The position numbers and the translations under genes were made by a program. A DNA stretch of 37,207 nt from an uncultured Bacteroidota bacterium (lineage in GTDB: Bacteria > Bacteroidota > Bacteroidia > Flavobacteriales > Flavobacteriaceae), in assembly GCA_902590705.1 (NCBI GenBank), contig CACIXU010000019.1, forward strand, positions 1-37,207, given 5' to 3'. How positions within the stretch are numbered: the stretch's first letter is position 1; each line of letters begins with the position of its first letter. The notes beneath the pieces were generated by a model. The model worked only from the letters and a program-made list of their open reading frames with translations, made no database searches and was not told the origin of the DNA. Positions 14,615 to 22,547 of this stretch are shown in pieces.

Positions 14615-15355
14615 ATGAAAGTAGTTTCTATAATTCCAGCACGGTATGAGTCACTCCGATTTCCTGCCAAGTTAATGCATCTATTGGGTGAAAAGACTGT
14701 GATCCTTAGTACCTACGAAAATGTAGTTGCAACAGGTCTTTTTGATGAGGTTTTAGTAGCAACAGATAGTGAAATAATTTATAAAGAAGTATTTGACAAT
14801 GGTGGAAAAGCAGTAATGACCAAAACCACACATAAATGTGGAAGTGACCGGATTGCCGAGGTAGCAGAGGGGATTGATGCTGATATCGTTATTAATGTAC
14901 AAGGGGATGAACCTTTCGTAGATAAGGATAGTCTTAAAAATCTTATCGAAATATTTAAAAACGATACTAATCAAGAAATTGCGTTAGCCTCCCTTATGAC
15001 CGGTCTAAGTGGAAATAAAGAAATCAAAAACCCCAGCAATGTTAAGGTAATAGTGGATTTAAAAAATTTTGCGCTATATTTCTCGCGTTCTGTTATACCC
15101 TACAACCGGGATAGTGATTCATTTAACAATTATTACAAACATATTGGAGTTTATGCTTATAGAAAATCAGCTTTATTAGAGTTTAGTCAGCAGGAAATAA
15201 CCCCCCTAGAAGCAGCAGAAAAAATTGAATGTATTCGCTTCCTTGAATACGGTAAAAAACTTAAAATGGTTTATACTGATAAAATTAATTTTGGCATCGA
15301 TACCCCTGAAGATCTTCAACGTGCTCAAGAATTTATAAAAACTAGGGGTTCCTAA
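14615..15355 (+). CDS. kdsB: 3-deoxy-manno-octulosonate cytidylyltransferase
   Basis: Activates Kdo with CTP to CMP-Kdo for the inner core of lipopolysaccharide. 246 residues, normal. The nucleotide-binding N-terminus is IPARYESLRFPAKLM (6-20); ATDSEI, the HKCGSDRIAE segment (71-80) and VNVQGDEPF (metal/nucleotide site) follow, with FGIDTPEDLQRA near the end. The stop overlaps the start of the acyltransferase gene by one base. Shows that the organism makes Kdo-containing LPS. Confidence 0.96.
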   Translation: MKVVSIIPARYESLRFPAKLMHLLGEKTVILSTYENVVATGLFDEVLVATDSEIIYKEVFDNGGKAVMTKTTHKCGSDRIAEVAEGIDADIVINVQGDEPFVDKDSLKNLIEIFKNDTNQEIALASLMTGLSGNKEIKNPSNVKVIVDLKNFALYFSRSVIPYNRDSDSFNNYYKHIGVYAYRKSALLEFSQQEITPLEAAEKIECIRFLEYGKKLKMVYTDKINFGIDTPEDLQRAQEFIKTRGS

Positions 15356-15885
15356 TGATGAGTTGGATAGCTAAATTAATTTTTCTTCGCATTATGGGCT
15401 GGAAGATAGTAGGCCATTTTCCTAAGTTAAATAAATTTATTGTTGCAGTGGTACCCCATACTAGAAATCTTGATTTTGTAGTTGGAGTCTTAGTCCGTGC
15501 TGTGTTAAATGAACAAATTAATTTTATTGGAAAAAAGGAATTGTTTAACCCTTTTACTGGCTGGTTTTTTACTGCGATGGGAGGATCTCCTATTAATCGA
15601 GGTACGAATGAAAATAAGGTTGCTTCTATTGCAGAAGTTTTTAATAAACGTGATTCCTTTCGTCTTGCAATTGCTCCAGAGGGAACCCGAAAAAAGGTAG
15701 ATAGGTGGAAAACAGGGTTTTATCATATATCCATTAAAGCAAGAGTACCGATACTATTGGTTAATTTCAATTACAGAGAAAAAAAAGTTTCCTTTCTAAA
15801 ATTATTTTATCCCACGGGAGATTTAACAAAAGACCTAAAGTCAATGGAGGGTTTTTTTAATAAAGCAATGCAAATAAAATCTTGA
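15355..15885 (+). CDS. PlsC-like 1-acylglycerol-3-phosphate acyltransferase family protein
   Basis: 176 residues, shorter than classical PlsC (about 240). The catalytic HX4D motif is HTRNLD at residues 35-40; the substrate motif PEGTRKK is at 108-114, and a GGSPINRG segment (76-83) matches motif II. An N-terminal hydrophobic helix probably anchors it to the inner leaflet. One-base overlap with kdsB suggests a joint envelope-lipid unit. The acyl acceptor cannot be told from sequence: phospholipid or another envelope lipid are both possible. Confidence 0.85.
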   Translation: MMSWIAKLIFLRIMGWKIVGHFPKLNKFIVAVVPHTRNLDFVVGVLVRAVLNEQINFIGKKELFNPFTGWFFTAMGGSPINRGTNENKVASIAEVFNKRDSFRLAIAPEGTRKKVDRWKTGFYHISIKARVPILLVNFNYREKKVSFLKLFYPTGDLTKDLKSMEGFFNKAMQIKS

Positions 15886-15974
15886 TGGATTTATTTTATT
15901 AAATTTTTTTAAAATATATGGAAGTGGGGTTACATATAAATAGTTTACTTAATTTAAATGGAGAAGTTAATTTT

Positions 15975-16691
15975 TTATTCTTGAAAATCTAGCGTGTGAT
16001 ATATATTTTGAACATCTTCGTCTTCTTCAATTTTTTCTATTAACTTAAGTACTTCATCTTCCTGCTCAGGTAAAAGTTTACGAGTAATTTGAGGAATTCT
16101 ATCAAATCCTGAGGATATTATTTCTAATGAACGATCTTCTAATTCTTTCTGAATTTTTCCGTAATTATCAAAGGATGCGTACAGTAAAACATAACCATCA
16201 TCTTGAAATACTTCCTCCACACCAAAATCTATTAATTCCAACTCTATATCTTCTACATTTATATCTTTAGGATTTATTCTGAAGTTACACATATGATCAA
16301 ACATAAACTCAACTGATCCAGAAGTTCCAAGACTTCCTTTGTATTTGTTAAAATAACTTCTCAAGTTGGCAACCGTTCTTTTGTTGTTATCCGTAGCTGT
16401 TTCGATCAAAATAGCTATTCCGTGAGGTGCATAACCCTCAAACACAACTTCTTTGAAGTTTTCAGTGGTTTTATCTGATGCTTTTTTTATAGCACGTTCA
16501 ATATTTTCCTTGGGCATATTTACTGCCTTAGCATTTTGAATTACAGCTCGCAGACTAGAATTATAATTTGGGTCAGGACCACCTTTTTTTACAGATATAA
16601 CAATATCTTTACCTATTCTGGTGAAGGTTTTGGCCATAGCTGACCAACGTTTCAATTTTCTAGCTTTCCTAAACTCAAAGGCTCTCCCCAT
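15975..16691 (-). CDS. YebC/PmpR (TACO1) family protein
   Basis: 238 residues, full length. The N-terminal MGRAFEFRKARKLKRWSAMA is the Bacteroidota variant of the family start (MAGHSKW in others). Further features are GGPDPNYNSSLR, NMPKENIERAIKKA, YAPHGIAI and ATDNNKRTVANLRSYFNKYKG. Family members act as DNA-binding regulators in some species; more recent work on YebC and TACO1 points to helping ribosomes through proline-rich stretches. Which applies here is not visible. It begins 32 bases after the stop of the SDR gene, so it may be the last gene of the gcvT unit. Confidence 0.93.
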   Translation of the reverse strand: MGRAFEFRKARKLKRWSAMAKTFTRIGKDIVISVKKGGPDPNYNSSLRAVIQNAKAVNMPKENIERAIKKASDKTTENFKEVVFEGYAPHGIAILIETATDNNKRTVANLRSYFNKYKGSLGTSGSVEFMFDHMCNFRINPKDINVEDIELELIDFGVEEVFQDDGYVLLYASFDNYGKIQKELEDRSLEIISSGFDRIPQITRKLLPEQEDEVLKLIEKIEEDEDVQNIYHTLDFQE

Positions 16692-16723
16692 ATTATTTTG
16701 TTGAATTTGTAATTATAAATCTA

Positions 16724-17551
16724 TTATAAATCTTTTTTTGTTATTGTAAGATCATTTAATATTTCTGTGTATGAAAAGAGTAAATTGATAGGTAATTTAT
16801 TTTCTTTTGCCAATACTGCCAAATATCGCATTTGATTTGTAGTGTATACTTGTTTGTAAATTGCCCTTTTGTTATACCTCCTCTTAATAATGAGCTTTAT
16901 GAAATCAAAATGGTGTATTAGGTCTGTACTGCCCAAATGAAATATTCCTGATAGTTGTTGATTGATAATGTAATGTATTTGTTGGCAAAGTCGTAGATCA
17001 TTATTTACATTTATTATGGTGTTGGGAAAAACCTCAATTGGTTTATTATTTTTAATGGCTTCATCAAGTTCTAAAATTCGCGGGGAATTATTTCCAAAGA
17101 CCATAGGGAGCCTTGCCAAAACATACTTTGTTGTTGGTAGTCGTATTAAATTATTTTCTATTTTGATCTTAAAACGTCCGTATATACTTTCAGAAAGGGT
17201 TTTATCATATTCATATGAAGGAAAATGTTCAAATGTGTCAAAAACATTAGCTGAAGATAAAAAAAGTAATCTGCAGTTTGATTTATCAATAAGATCAATT
17301 AAAAATTGATGGGTTTCTGTTAAGGCTTCAAAAGGCCCCCTTAGGGACGATATAATTAGCTTTGGTTTAACCTCTTTAATAATATCTTCTAGTCCTCCCA
17401 ATGATAAATTATAATTAAAGAAATGATGATTTTTTGCATAACCCTTTTTGGTAAAATAAGTTCCAAAAGTATCATAATAAGAGTTTAACTCCTTGTATAA
17501 AGCATTTCCAATAAACCCACTAGCACCGAGAATTAAAATCCTTTTCAACAC
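16724..17551 (-). CDS. NAD-dependent epimerase/dehydratase, RmlD-like (extended SDR)
   Basis: 275 residues. The Rossmann motif GASGFIG is at 9-15 and an active-site YxxxK is present in SYEYDKTLSE, preceded by the SSAN segment that supplies the catalytic serine region. Substrate binding part resembles RmlD-type sugar nucleotide reductases (VFPNTIINVNNDLRLC; GIFHLGSTDLIHHFDF). The start is non-ATG: GTG at 17551 or TTG at 17548, eight or eleven bases after the gcvT stop; no in-frame ATG precedes the conserved Rossmann strand. No sugar-biosynthesis neighbours are present, so the substrate is unknown. Confidence 0.82.
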   Translation of the reverse strand: MLKRILILGASGFIGNALYKELNSYYDTFGTYFTKKGYAKNHHFFNYNLSLGGLEDIIKEVKPKLIISSLRGPFEALTETHQFLIDLIDKSNCRLLFLSSANVFDTFEHFPSYEYDKTLSESIYGRFKIKIENNLIRLPTTKYVLARLPMVFGNNSPRILELDEAIKNNKPIEVFPNTIINVNNDLRLCQQIHYIINQQLSGIFHLGSTDLIHHFDFIKLIIKRRYNKRAIYKQVYTTNQMRYLAVLAKENKLPINLLFSYTEILNDLTITKKDL

Positions 17552-17559
17552 TTTCAGCT

Positions 17560-18645
17560 CTAATCTCTATAAAATGGAACTCTAACTATAGTGCAGGGTA
17601 CAAATTTATCTCTAATCCTGATATATAGATTTTCTCCAATTTCAGAAAAATCAGATTTTACATATCCAAGCCCAATACCTTTATTGAGTGAGGGAGATTG
17701 AGTTCCAGAGGTTACTTTTCCGATAGGATTTTCTTTTTTGTCATAAATTAGGTAGTCCGAACGAGGAATCCCACGGGTGTTCATTTCAAAACCTATAAGT
17801 TTCTTATCGCTTTGATTTTGAATTGACACTTCATAATTTTTATAATTTATGAAGTTTGTATTTGTTTTTGTGACCCAATTTAGTCCTGCACTAATTGGAG
17901 GGGTAGTATCATTAATTTCATTACCGTATAAACAGTATCCCATTTCTATTCTCAAAGTATCTCTAGCAGCCAGTCCAATTGGAGAGATGCCATAATCAGC
18001 TCCCGCGTTCATTATCCTTTCCCAAATTGTTTTGGCGTACTCAGGGTTAAAATAAATCTCTATTCCCCCAGATCCTGTATAGCCTGTAGTGGCGACTAAT
18101 ATATTTTTAAAGCCTGCGAATGAAGTAGTAGTATGACAATAGTTTTTAAGGTTTTTTAGATCAGTATCACACAAAGGTTGCATTGCCTCAATTGCTTTTG
18201 GACCTTGAATTGCAAGAAGAGAGGTCTTATCAGATATATTAGAGATATCTACCTTAAACTGATTAAAGCTGTTGATCCATTTCCAATCTTTATCAATATT
18301 CGATGCATTGACAACCATCAGGTATTTTTCTTTTTCGAGTTGATAGACAATCAGATCATCTACAATTCCACCAGTTTTATTTGGAAGATAATTATATTGA
18401 GCTTTTCCTGGATTAAGTTTTGTAATGTCATTACTACATATATACTGTAATAGATCTAGTGCTTGTGGACCCTCAACCATAAATTCCCCCATATGAGAAA
18501 TATCAAAAACACCTAAATTTTCTCTAACAGCTAAGTGCTCATATTTGACACCACCAGGATATTGTATAGGCATTTGATATCCTCCAAATAATGCCATTTT
18601 AGCATTTAAGGCAGTGTGAATTTCAAAAAACGGGGTGTATTTCAT
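17560..18645 (-). CDS. gcvT: Aminomethyltransferase (glycine cleavage T protein)
   Basis: Transfers the aminomethyl carbon from the lipoyl H protein to tetrahydrofolate, releasing ammonia. 361 residues, normal. Begins MKYTPFFEIH, with the diagnostic MPIQYPGG, VFDISHMGEF, TGYTGSGGIEIYF and the C-terminal GKVTSGTQSPSLNKGIGLGYV (written to within the family signature). No gcvH or gcvP is adjacent, so the glycine cleavage genes are dispersed, as is usual in Bacteroidota. Preceded by a -7 box and divergent from the aminopeptidase P gene. Confidence 0.96.
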   Translation of the reverse strand: MKYTPFFEIHTALNAKMALFGGYQMPIQYPGGVKYEHLAVRENLGVFDISHMGEFMVEGPQALDLLQYICSNDITKLNPGKAQYNYLPNKTGGIVDDLIVYQLEKEKYLMVVNASNIDKDWKWINSFNQFKVDISNISDKTSLLAIQGPKAIEAMQPLCDTDLKNLKNYCHTTTSFAGFKNILVATTGYTGSGGIEIYFNPEYAKTIWERIMNAGADYGISPIGLAARDTLRIEMGYCLYGNEINDTTPPISAGLNWVTKTNTNFINYKNYEVSIQNQSDKKLIGFEMNTRGIPRSDYLIYDKKENPIGKVTSGTQSPSLNKGIGLGYVKSDFSEIGENLYIRIRDKFVPCTIVRVPFYRD

Positions 18646-18659
18646 AATATTATTTAAAG

Positions 18660-18667
18660 CAAAAATA
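18660..18667 (-). promoter_or_regulatory. -7 box of gcvT
   Basis: On the minus strand TATTTTTG matches TAnnTTTG, 14 bases before the gcvT ATG. Confidence 0.65.
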
Positions 18668-18729
18668 TTACATTTAACTAAAATGAAGATTTATTTTTCA
18701 ATTGAAAAATCACATTGAAATCAATAAAG

Positions 18730-20340
18730 ATGAAAAAACTTTTTTTTGCAATCTATCTATTGTCATTAACATTTGCTCAAAGTCAGAACGGAAAACTATC
18801 ACCAAGGTTCTATAAAGATAAGAGAGATGTTTTTCGTGAAAAAATGCCTGAAAACAGTGTAGCAGTCTTATTTAGCGCACCCATCAGGAATCGTGCAAAC
18901 GATGTAGATTACGTTTTCCATCAAGATCCTAATTTTTTTTATTTAACTGGATGGCACCAACCGCACTCCGTCTTAATGATTTATAAAAACCCCCAAGTTG
19001 ACGAACTTGGAAGCTTTAATGAAAAGATATATATCTTAGAGCGCGATGAGTACAAAGAACTTTGGAATGGTAAGCGCTACAGTTTAGAGGCTGTAAAAAA
19101 ACTTGGTTTTGAGCGAGTTAATACCAGAAAGTACTTCATGGATGATATTTCGAATTTGAGCACCTATGATAAGGTTTTAATATTTGGGTTCAACAATGAT
19201 ATTCGTAATCAGGAAGATGATCCTTTTGATTTGTTTGACTTAAAGGCTGCACTTAAAAAAGCGATAAACTTTCCTAGTTCTTTTAATAGGGAATTATATA
19301 CGGTATATCAACATATTCTGGAAGCAGACGATGATAGTATTGAAAGTATCAGGGAAGAGGTTAAAGCTCATGTTCAATTAGATAGTACTCTTATTGAAGA
19401 TGAAATTATTAAACAATTTCTCCTGTACTCGAATAATGATTTCTTTACTGAAGTCAAAACCAAAACTGCCTTTGCATTGAGAAACTATAATTTTGATTTA
19501 GTGACTTTGCCCCAAATAATGAAAGATATGAGAGAGATTAAGAGCGATGACGAAATCGAGTTAATAAAAAAAGCAGTGGCAATTTCTGTAATCGGTCAAA
19601 AAGAGGTTATGAAAGCTATGCATGCAGACATGACTGAAAGAGAGATACAGGGAATACATGAATTTGTCTACAGAAAATATGGCGCCGCCGATGAGGGCTA
19701 TCCCTCTATAGTGGGAGCCGGGGAGAACAGCTGTGTTTTACATTATACTGAAAATGAAAAAAAGGAATTAGATAATCAACTGGTTCTAATGGATTTGGGC
19801 GCAGAGTTTTATGGATTTACAGCTGATGTGACACGTACCATCCCATCAAATGGTATATACAGTCAAGCTCAGCGAGAACTTTACGAAATTGTTTACGAGG
19901 CACAGGAAAAGGCAATTCAGGCTTCTCAAGTAGGAATTAGTTTTGATTCACTATATAAGTTGTCATATGAAATTGTTTCGTCAGGATTGATGCGTTTGGG
20001 TATAATTGATGATATTTCTGATGCTCGTATTTATTATCCTCATGGACTATCGCATCACATTGGATTGGATGTTCACGACCCTGGGAATTATGTTGATTTA
20101 GCAGCTGACATGGTCATTACAATAGAACCAGGAATATATATTCCAGCAGGAAGCTCCTGTGATCCAAAATGGTGGAATATTGGCATTCGAATAGAAGATG
20201 ATATTCTTATCACTGAAAATGGCCCCGTTAATCTTTCAGAGGGTGCTCCAAGAAAGTGGCAAGAAGTTGAATTACTTATGAAACAGGAAAGTATTTTAGA
20301 TGCTTTTATACTTCCAAAAATCGAAACTCTAATCAAGTAA
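18730..20340 (+). CDS. pepP: Secreted aminopeptidase P (Xaa-Pro aminopeptidase, M24B)
   Basis: Cleaves N-terminal residues that precede proline. 536 residues from ATG 18730; a TTG at 18715 would place five extra residues before the signal peptide, so the ATG is preferred. A typical Sec signal (MKKLFFAIYLLSLTFAQSQ) indicates export to the periplasm. The N-terminal aminopeptidase P domain contains FLTGW-like FYLTGWHQPHS; the catalytic metal ligands lie in MDLGAEFYGFTADVTRT, HGLSHHIGLDVHD, TIEPGIYIP and GIRIEDD, so all five ligands (D, D, H, E, E) are present. Ends overlap the convergent thrC by 12 bases, leaving no room for a terminator. With the S9 peptidase at the right edge it fits degradation of proline-rich peptides. 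Confidence 0.93.
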   Translation: MKKLFFAIYLLSLTFAQSQNGKLSPRFYKDKRDVFREKMPENSVAVLFSAPIRNRANDVDYVFHQDPNFFYLTGWHQPHSVLMIYKNPQVDELGSFNEKIYILERDEYKELWNGKRYSLEAVKKLGFERVNTRKYFMDDISNLSTYDKVLIFGFNNDIRNQEDDPFDLFDLKAALKKAINFPSSFNRELYTVYQHILEADDDSIESIREEVKAHVQLDSTLIEDEIIKQFLLYSNNDFFTEVKTKTAFALRNYNFDLVTLPQIMKDMREIKSDDEIELIKKAVAISVIGQKEVMKAMHADMTEREIQGIHEFVYRKYGAADEGYPSIVGAGENSCVLHYTENEKKELDNQLVLMDLGAEFYGFTADVTRTIPSNGIYSQAQRELYEIVYEAQEKAIQASQVGISFDSLYKLSYEIVSSGLMRLGIIDDISDARIYYPHGLSHHIGLDVHDPGNYVDLAADMVITIEPGIYIPAGSSCDPKWWNIGIRIEDDILITENGPVNLSEGAPRKWQEVELLMKQESILDAFILPKIETLIK

Positions 20341-21621
20341 ATAGGACCTTAGTTCATTGTAATCCCTGATAGGAATGCTGACTTTTTTTTTAGATAATGT
20401 TTCTTTCAAACGATTAGGAATGGGTACTTTTAGGTTCAGTGTTTTTTCAACGGTATCTTTAAATTTTACAGGGTGAGCTGTTTCTAAAAATACTCCATAA
20501 AAGTCATCTTTTTGAGTACTTATATATTCTTGTAATCCCAGATAACCTACTGCTCCGTGGGGATCCGCTATATATTTTTTTTTAGAAAAAATTTTTTTTA
20601 GGGCTTTTTTAGTTTGATCGTCAGTGTAACTATATCCCGAAAAGTTTTTCTTCATTCTGTAAATATCGTTATTAAAAATTTTTTTAATTCTAACAAAATT
20701 ACTTGGATTCCCTACGTCCATTGCGTTTGAGACTGTTTGTTTGGTTGGGAGAGGGTCGTAGTTTGCAGTTTTTAAATATCTAGGTACTGTATCATTCACA
20801 TTGGTACTGGCAACAAAATGGTTTATAGGTAGTCCCATCTGCTGGCTCAATATACCTGCACAAATATTACCGAAATTTCCACTTGGGACGGAAAATACTA
20901 ATTTTTTATTTTTATATTTTAAAGCTCTATAAGCTATAAAGTAATAAAACATTTGGGGTAGCCATCTCCCAATATTAATAGAATTTGCTGAGGTAAGCTG
21001 AACTGAAGAAAGACTTGCATCTAAAAAAGCATTTTTTACCATTTCTTGACAATCGTCAAATACCCCATCTACTTCTAAAGCGGATATATTTTGTCCTAGT
21101 GTAGTAAGCTGTTTTTCTTGAATCTCACTTACTTTGCCCTTAGGATAAAGAATCACAACTTTTACTCCCTCGACTCCTAAAAACCCATTCGCGACTGCTC
21201 CTCCAGTATCTCCTGAGGTAGCTACCATAACGGTAATTTTTTCTTTAGAACCCTTTTTAAGGTACCCAAGAGTTCTAGCCATGAATCTTGCTCCAACGTC
21301 TTTAAATGCAAGCGTAGGTCCTTGAAAAAGCTCTAAAGCAGCAATATTATTGGATATCTCAACAATCGGAAACTTGAAATCTAATGTTTCTTTAACTATT
21401 TCTAATAACTTATTATTATTAATTTGTTTTCCAATGAATGGCTTTATTACTTCAAAGGCCATTTCCGGTATACTCTGATCTTGAATTCTATTAAAGAATT
21501 TTTTTGGGAGTATTGGTATTTTTTCAGGAAAATATAATCCACGATCAGGAGCTAAACCTCTTTTTACCGCATCTGCAAATGAACAGGGTTTAGAATTATG
21601 GTTTAGACTATAATATTTCAT
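20329..21621 (-). CDS. thrC: Threonine synthase
   Basis: PLP enzyme that converts O-phosphohomoserine to threonine. 430 residues, the full-length class with an N-terminal MKYYSLNHNSKPCSFADAV segment. The PLP lysine lies in LAFKDVGARFMART; ATSGDTGGAVANGF and SGNFGNICAG are the phosphate-binding loops. Start overlaps the thrB stop by four bases (21618-21621). Last gene of thrABC; its 3' end overlaps that of the convergent aminopeptidase gene. Confidence 0.97.
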   Translation of the reverse strand: MKYYSLNHNSKPCSFADAVKRGLAPDRGLYFPEKIPILPKKFFNRIQDQSIPEMAFEVIKPFIGKQINNNKLLEIVKETLDFKFPIVEISNNIAALELFQGPTLAFKDVGARFMARTLGYLKKGSKEKITVMVATSGDTGGAVANGFLGVEGVKVVILYPKGKVSEIQEKQLTTLGQNISALEVDGVFDDCQEMVKNAFLDASLSSVQLTSANSINIGRWLPQMFYYFIAYRALKYKNKKLVFSVPSGNFGNICAGILSQQMGLPINHFVASTNVNDTVPRYLKTANYDPLPTKQTVSNAMDVGNPSNFVRIKKIFNNDIYRMKKNFSGYSYTDDQTKKALKKIFSKKKYIADPHGAVGYLGLQEYISTQKDDFYGVFLETAHPVKFKDTVEKTLNLKVPIPNRLKETLSKKKVSIPIRDYNELRSYLLD

Positions 21622-22547
21622 TTGCAGGAGATAACTTTGATACCTTGATTATTAATTGCCGATATATGTATTTCAAAATCTATACCAACTTGATTTATAC
21701 TACTACTCAATGAATCAGCAATCGCATTAGTATCTTGAATTCCATTCGCTAAAGCGTATACTGAAGGTCCTGATCCAGAAATTCCAAAACCTAATGCTCC
21801 TGCCTCCACAGCTGCTGTTTTAAGTTTTTCGAATTCAGGAATGAGTAATGATCTCATAGGTTCAACAATTTCATCTACAAGACTTCTAGACATCAAGTCG
21901 AAATCTTCAGTATAAAGTGCGCTAATGAAAGCTGCTAAATTTCCCCATTGCGTAACAGCTTTCTTTAATGAAACATTTTTTTTTAAAATTTCCCTAGCAT
22001 GCATTGTTTTTAGTTCAATTTTAGGATGCAATATAATGGCTTTCAATTCACTAGGACATGGAAGCTTTATAACATCTACAGGATTCATACTTCTGACCAA
22101 GGTAAAACCTCCTAACAACACTGGAGCTACATTATCAGCATGAGGAGATCCACTGGCAAGTCCTTCCCCTTCCATTGCAAATTGGATTAGATCGTGAGCG
22201 CTGAATGGCTTTCCTAAGAGTTGATTAATACCAAAAACTGCCCCTGCGGCACTTGCAGCGCTGCTCCCAATCCCACTTCCAGCTTTAATTTTTTTATGAA
22301 TTTCTATTTCAAATCCAAACTTTAGAGGGCATGCAGCAAGCATGGCTTCGGCTGCGACACCTGCTACGTTTTTTTTAATTTCAAACGGTAGTTTTTGCCC
22401 GACGATTTTTGAAATTTTCACACCCGGTGTTTCGATCTTACGAATGATCATCTCGTCACCAACCGGATCCAAGCAAAACCCCAAAACGTCAAATCCACAG
22501 GATACATTGGCTACACTTGCAGGTGCAAAAATTTTAATTTCTTCCAT
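21618..22547 (-). CDS. thrB: Homoserine kinase
   Basis: GHMP kinase that phosphorylates homoserine. 309 residues, normal. N-terminal motif FAPASVANVSCGFDVLGF, the ATP-binding GHMP loop GSGIGSSAASAAGAVFG near 91-107, and GFGISGSGPSVYALA near the C-terminus are all intact. The ATG follows the thrA stop with no gap, and its stop overlaps thrC by four bases, so the three genes form one tightly coupled unit. Confidence 0.97.
   Translation of the reverse strand: MEEIKIFAPASVANVSCGFDVLGFCLDPVGDEMIIRKIETPGVKISKIVGQKLPFEIKKNVAGVAAEAMLAACPLKFGFEIEIHKKIKAGSGIGSSAASAAGAVFGINQLLGKPFSAHDLIQFAMEGEGLASGSPHADNVAPVLLGGFTLVRSMNPVDVIKLPCPSELKAIILHPKIELKTMHAREILKKNVSLKKAVTQWGNLAAFISALYTEDFDLMSRSLVDEIVEPMRSLLIPEFEKLKTAAVEAGALGFGISGSGPSVYALANGIQDTNAIADSLSSSINQVGIDFEIHISAINNQGIKVISCK

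Noticed and set aside
15886-15974. Possible gene or RNA between the acyltransferase and the YebC-family gene
   Set aside because: Only 89 AT-rich bases between convergent stops, with no structure or promoter box.
18715-18729. TTG start giving five extra residues before the aminopeptidase P signal peptide
   Set aside because: The ATG at 18730 begins a normal signal peptide; the extension adds nothing conserved.
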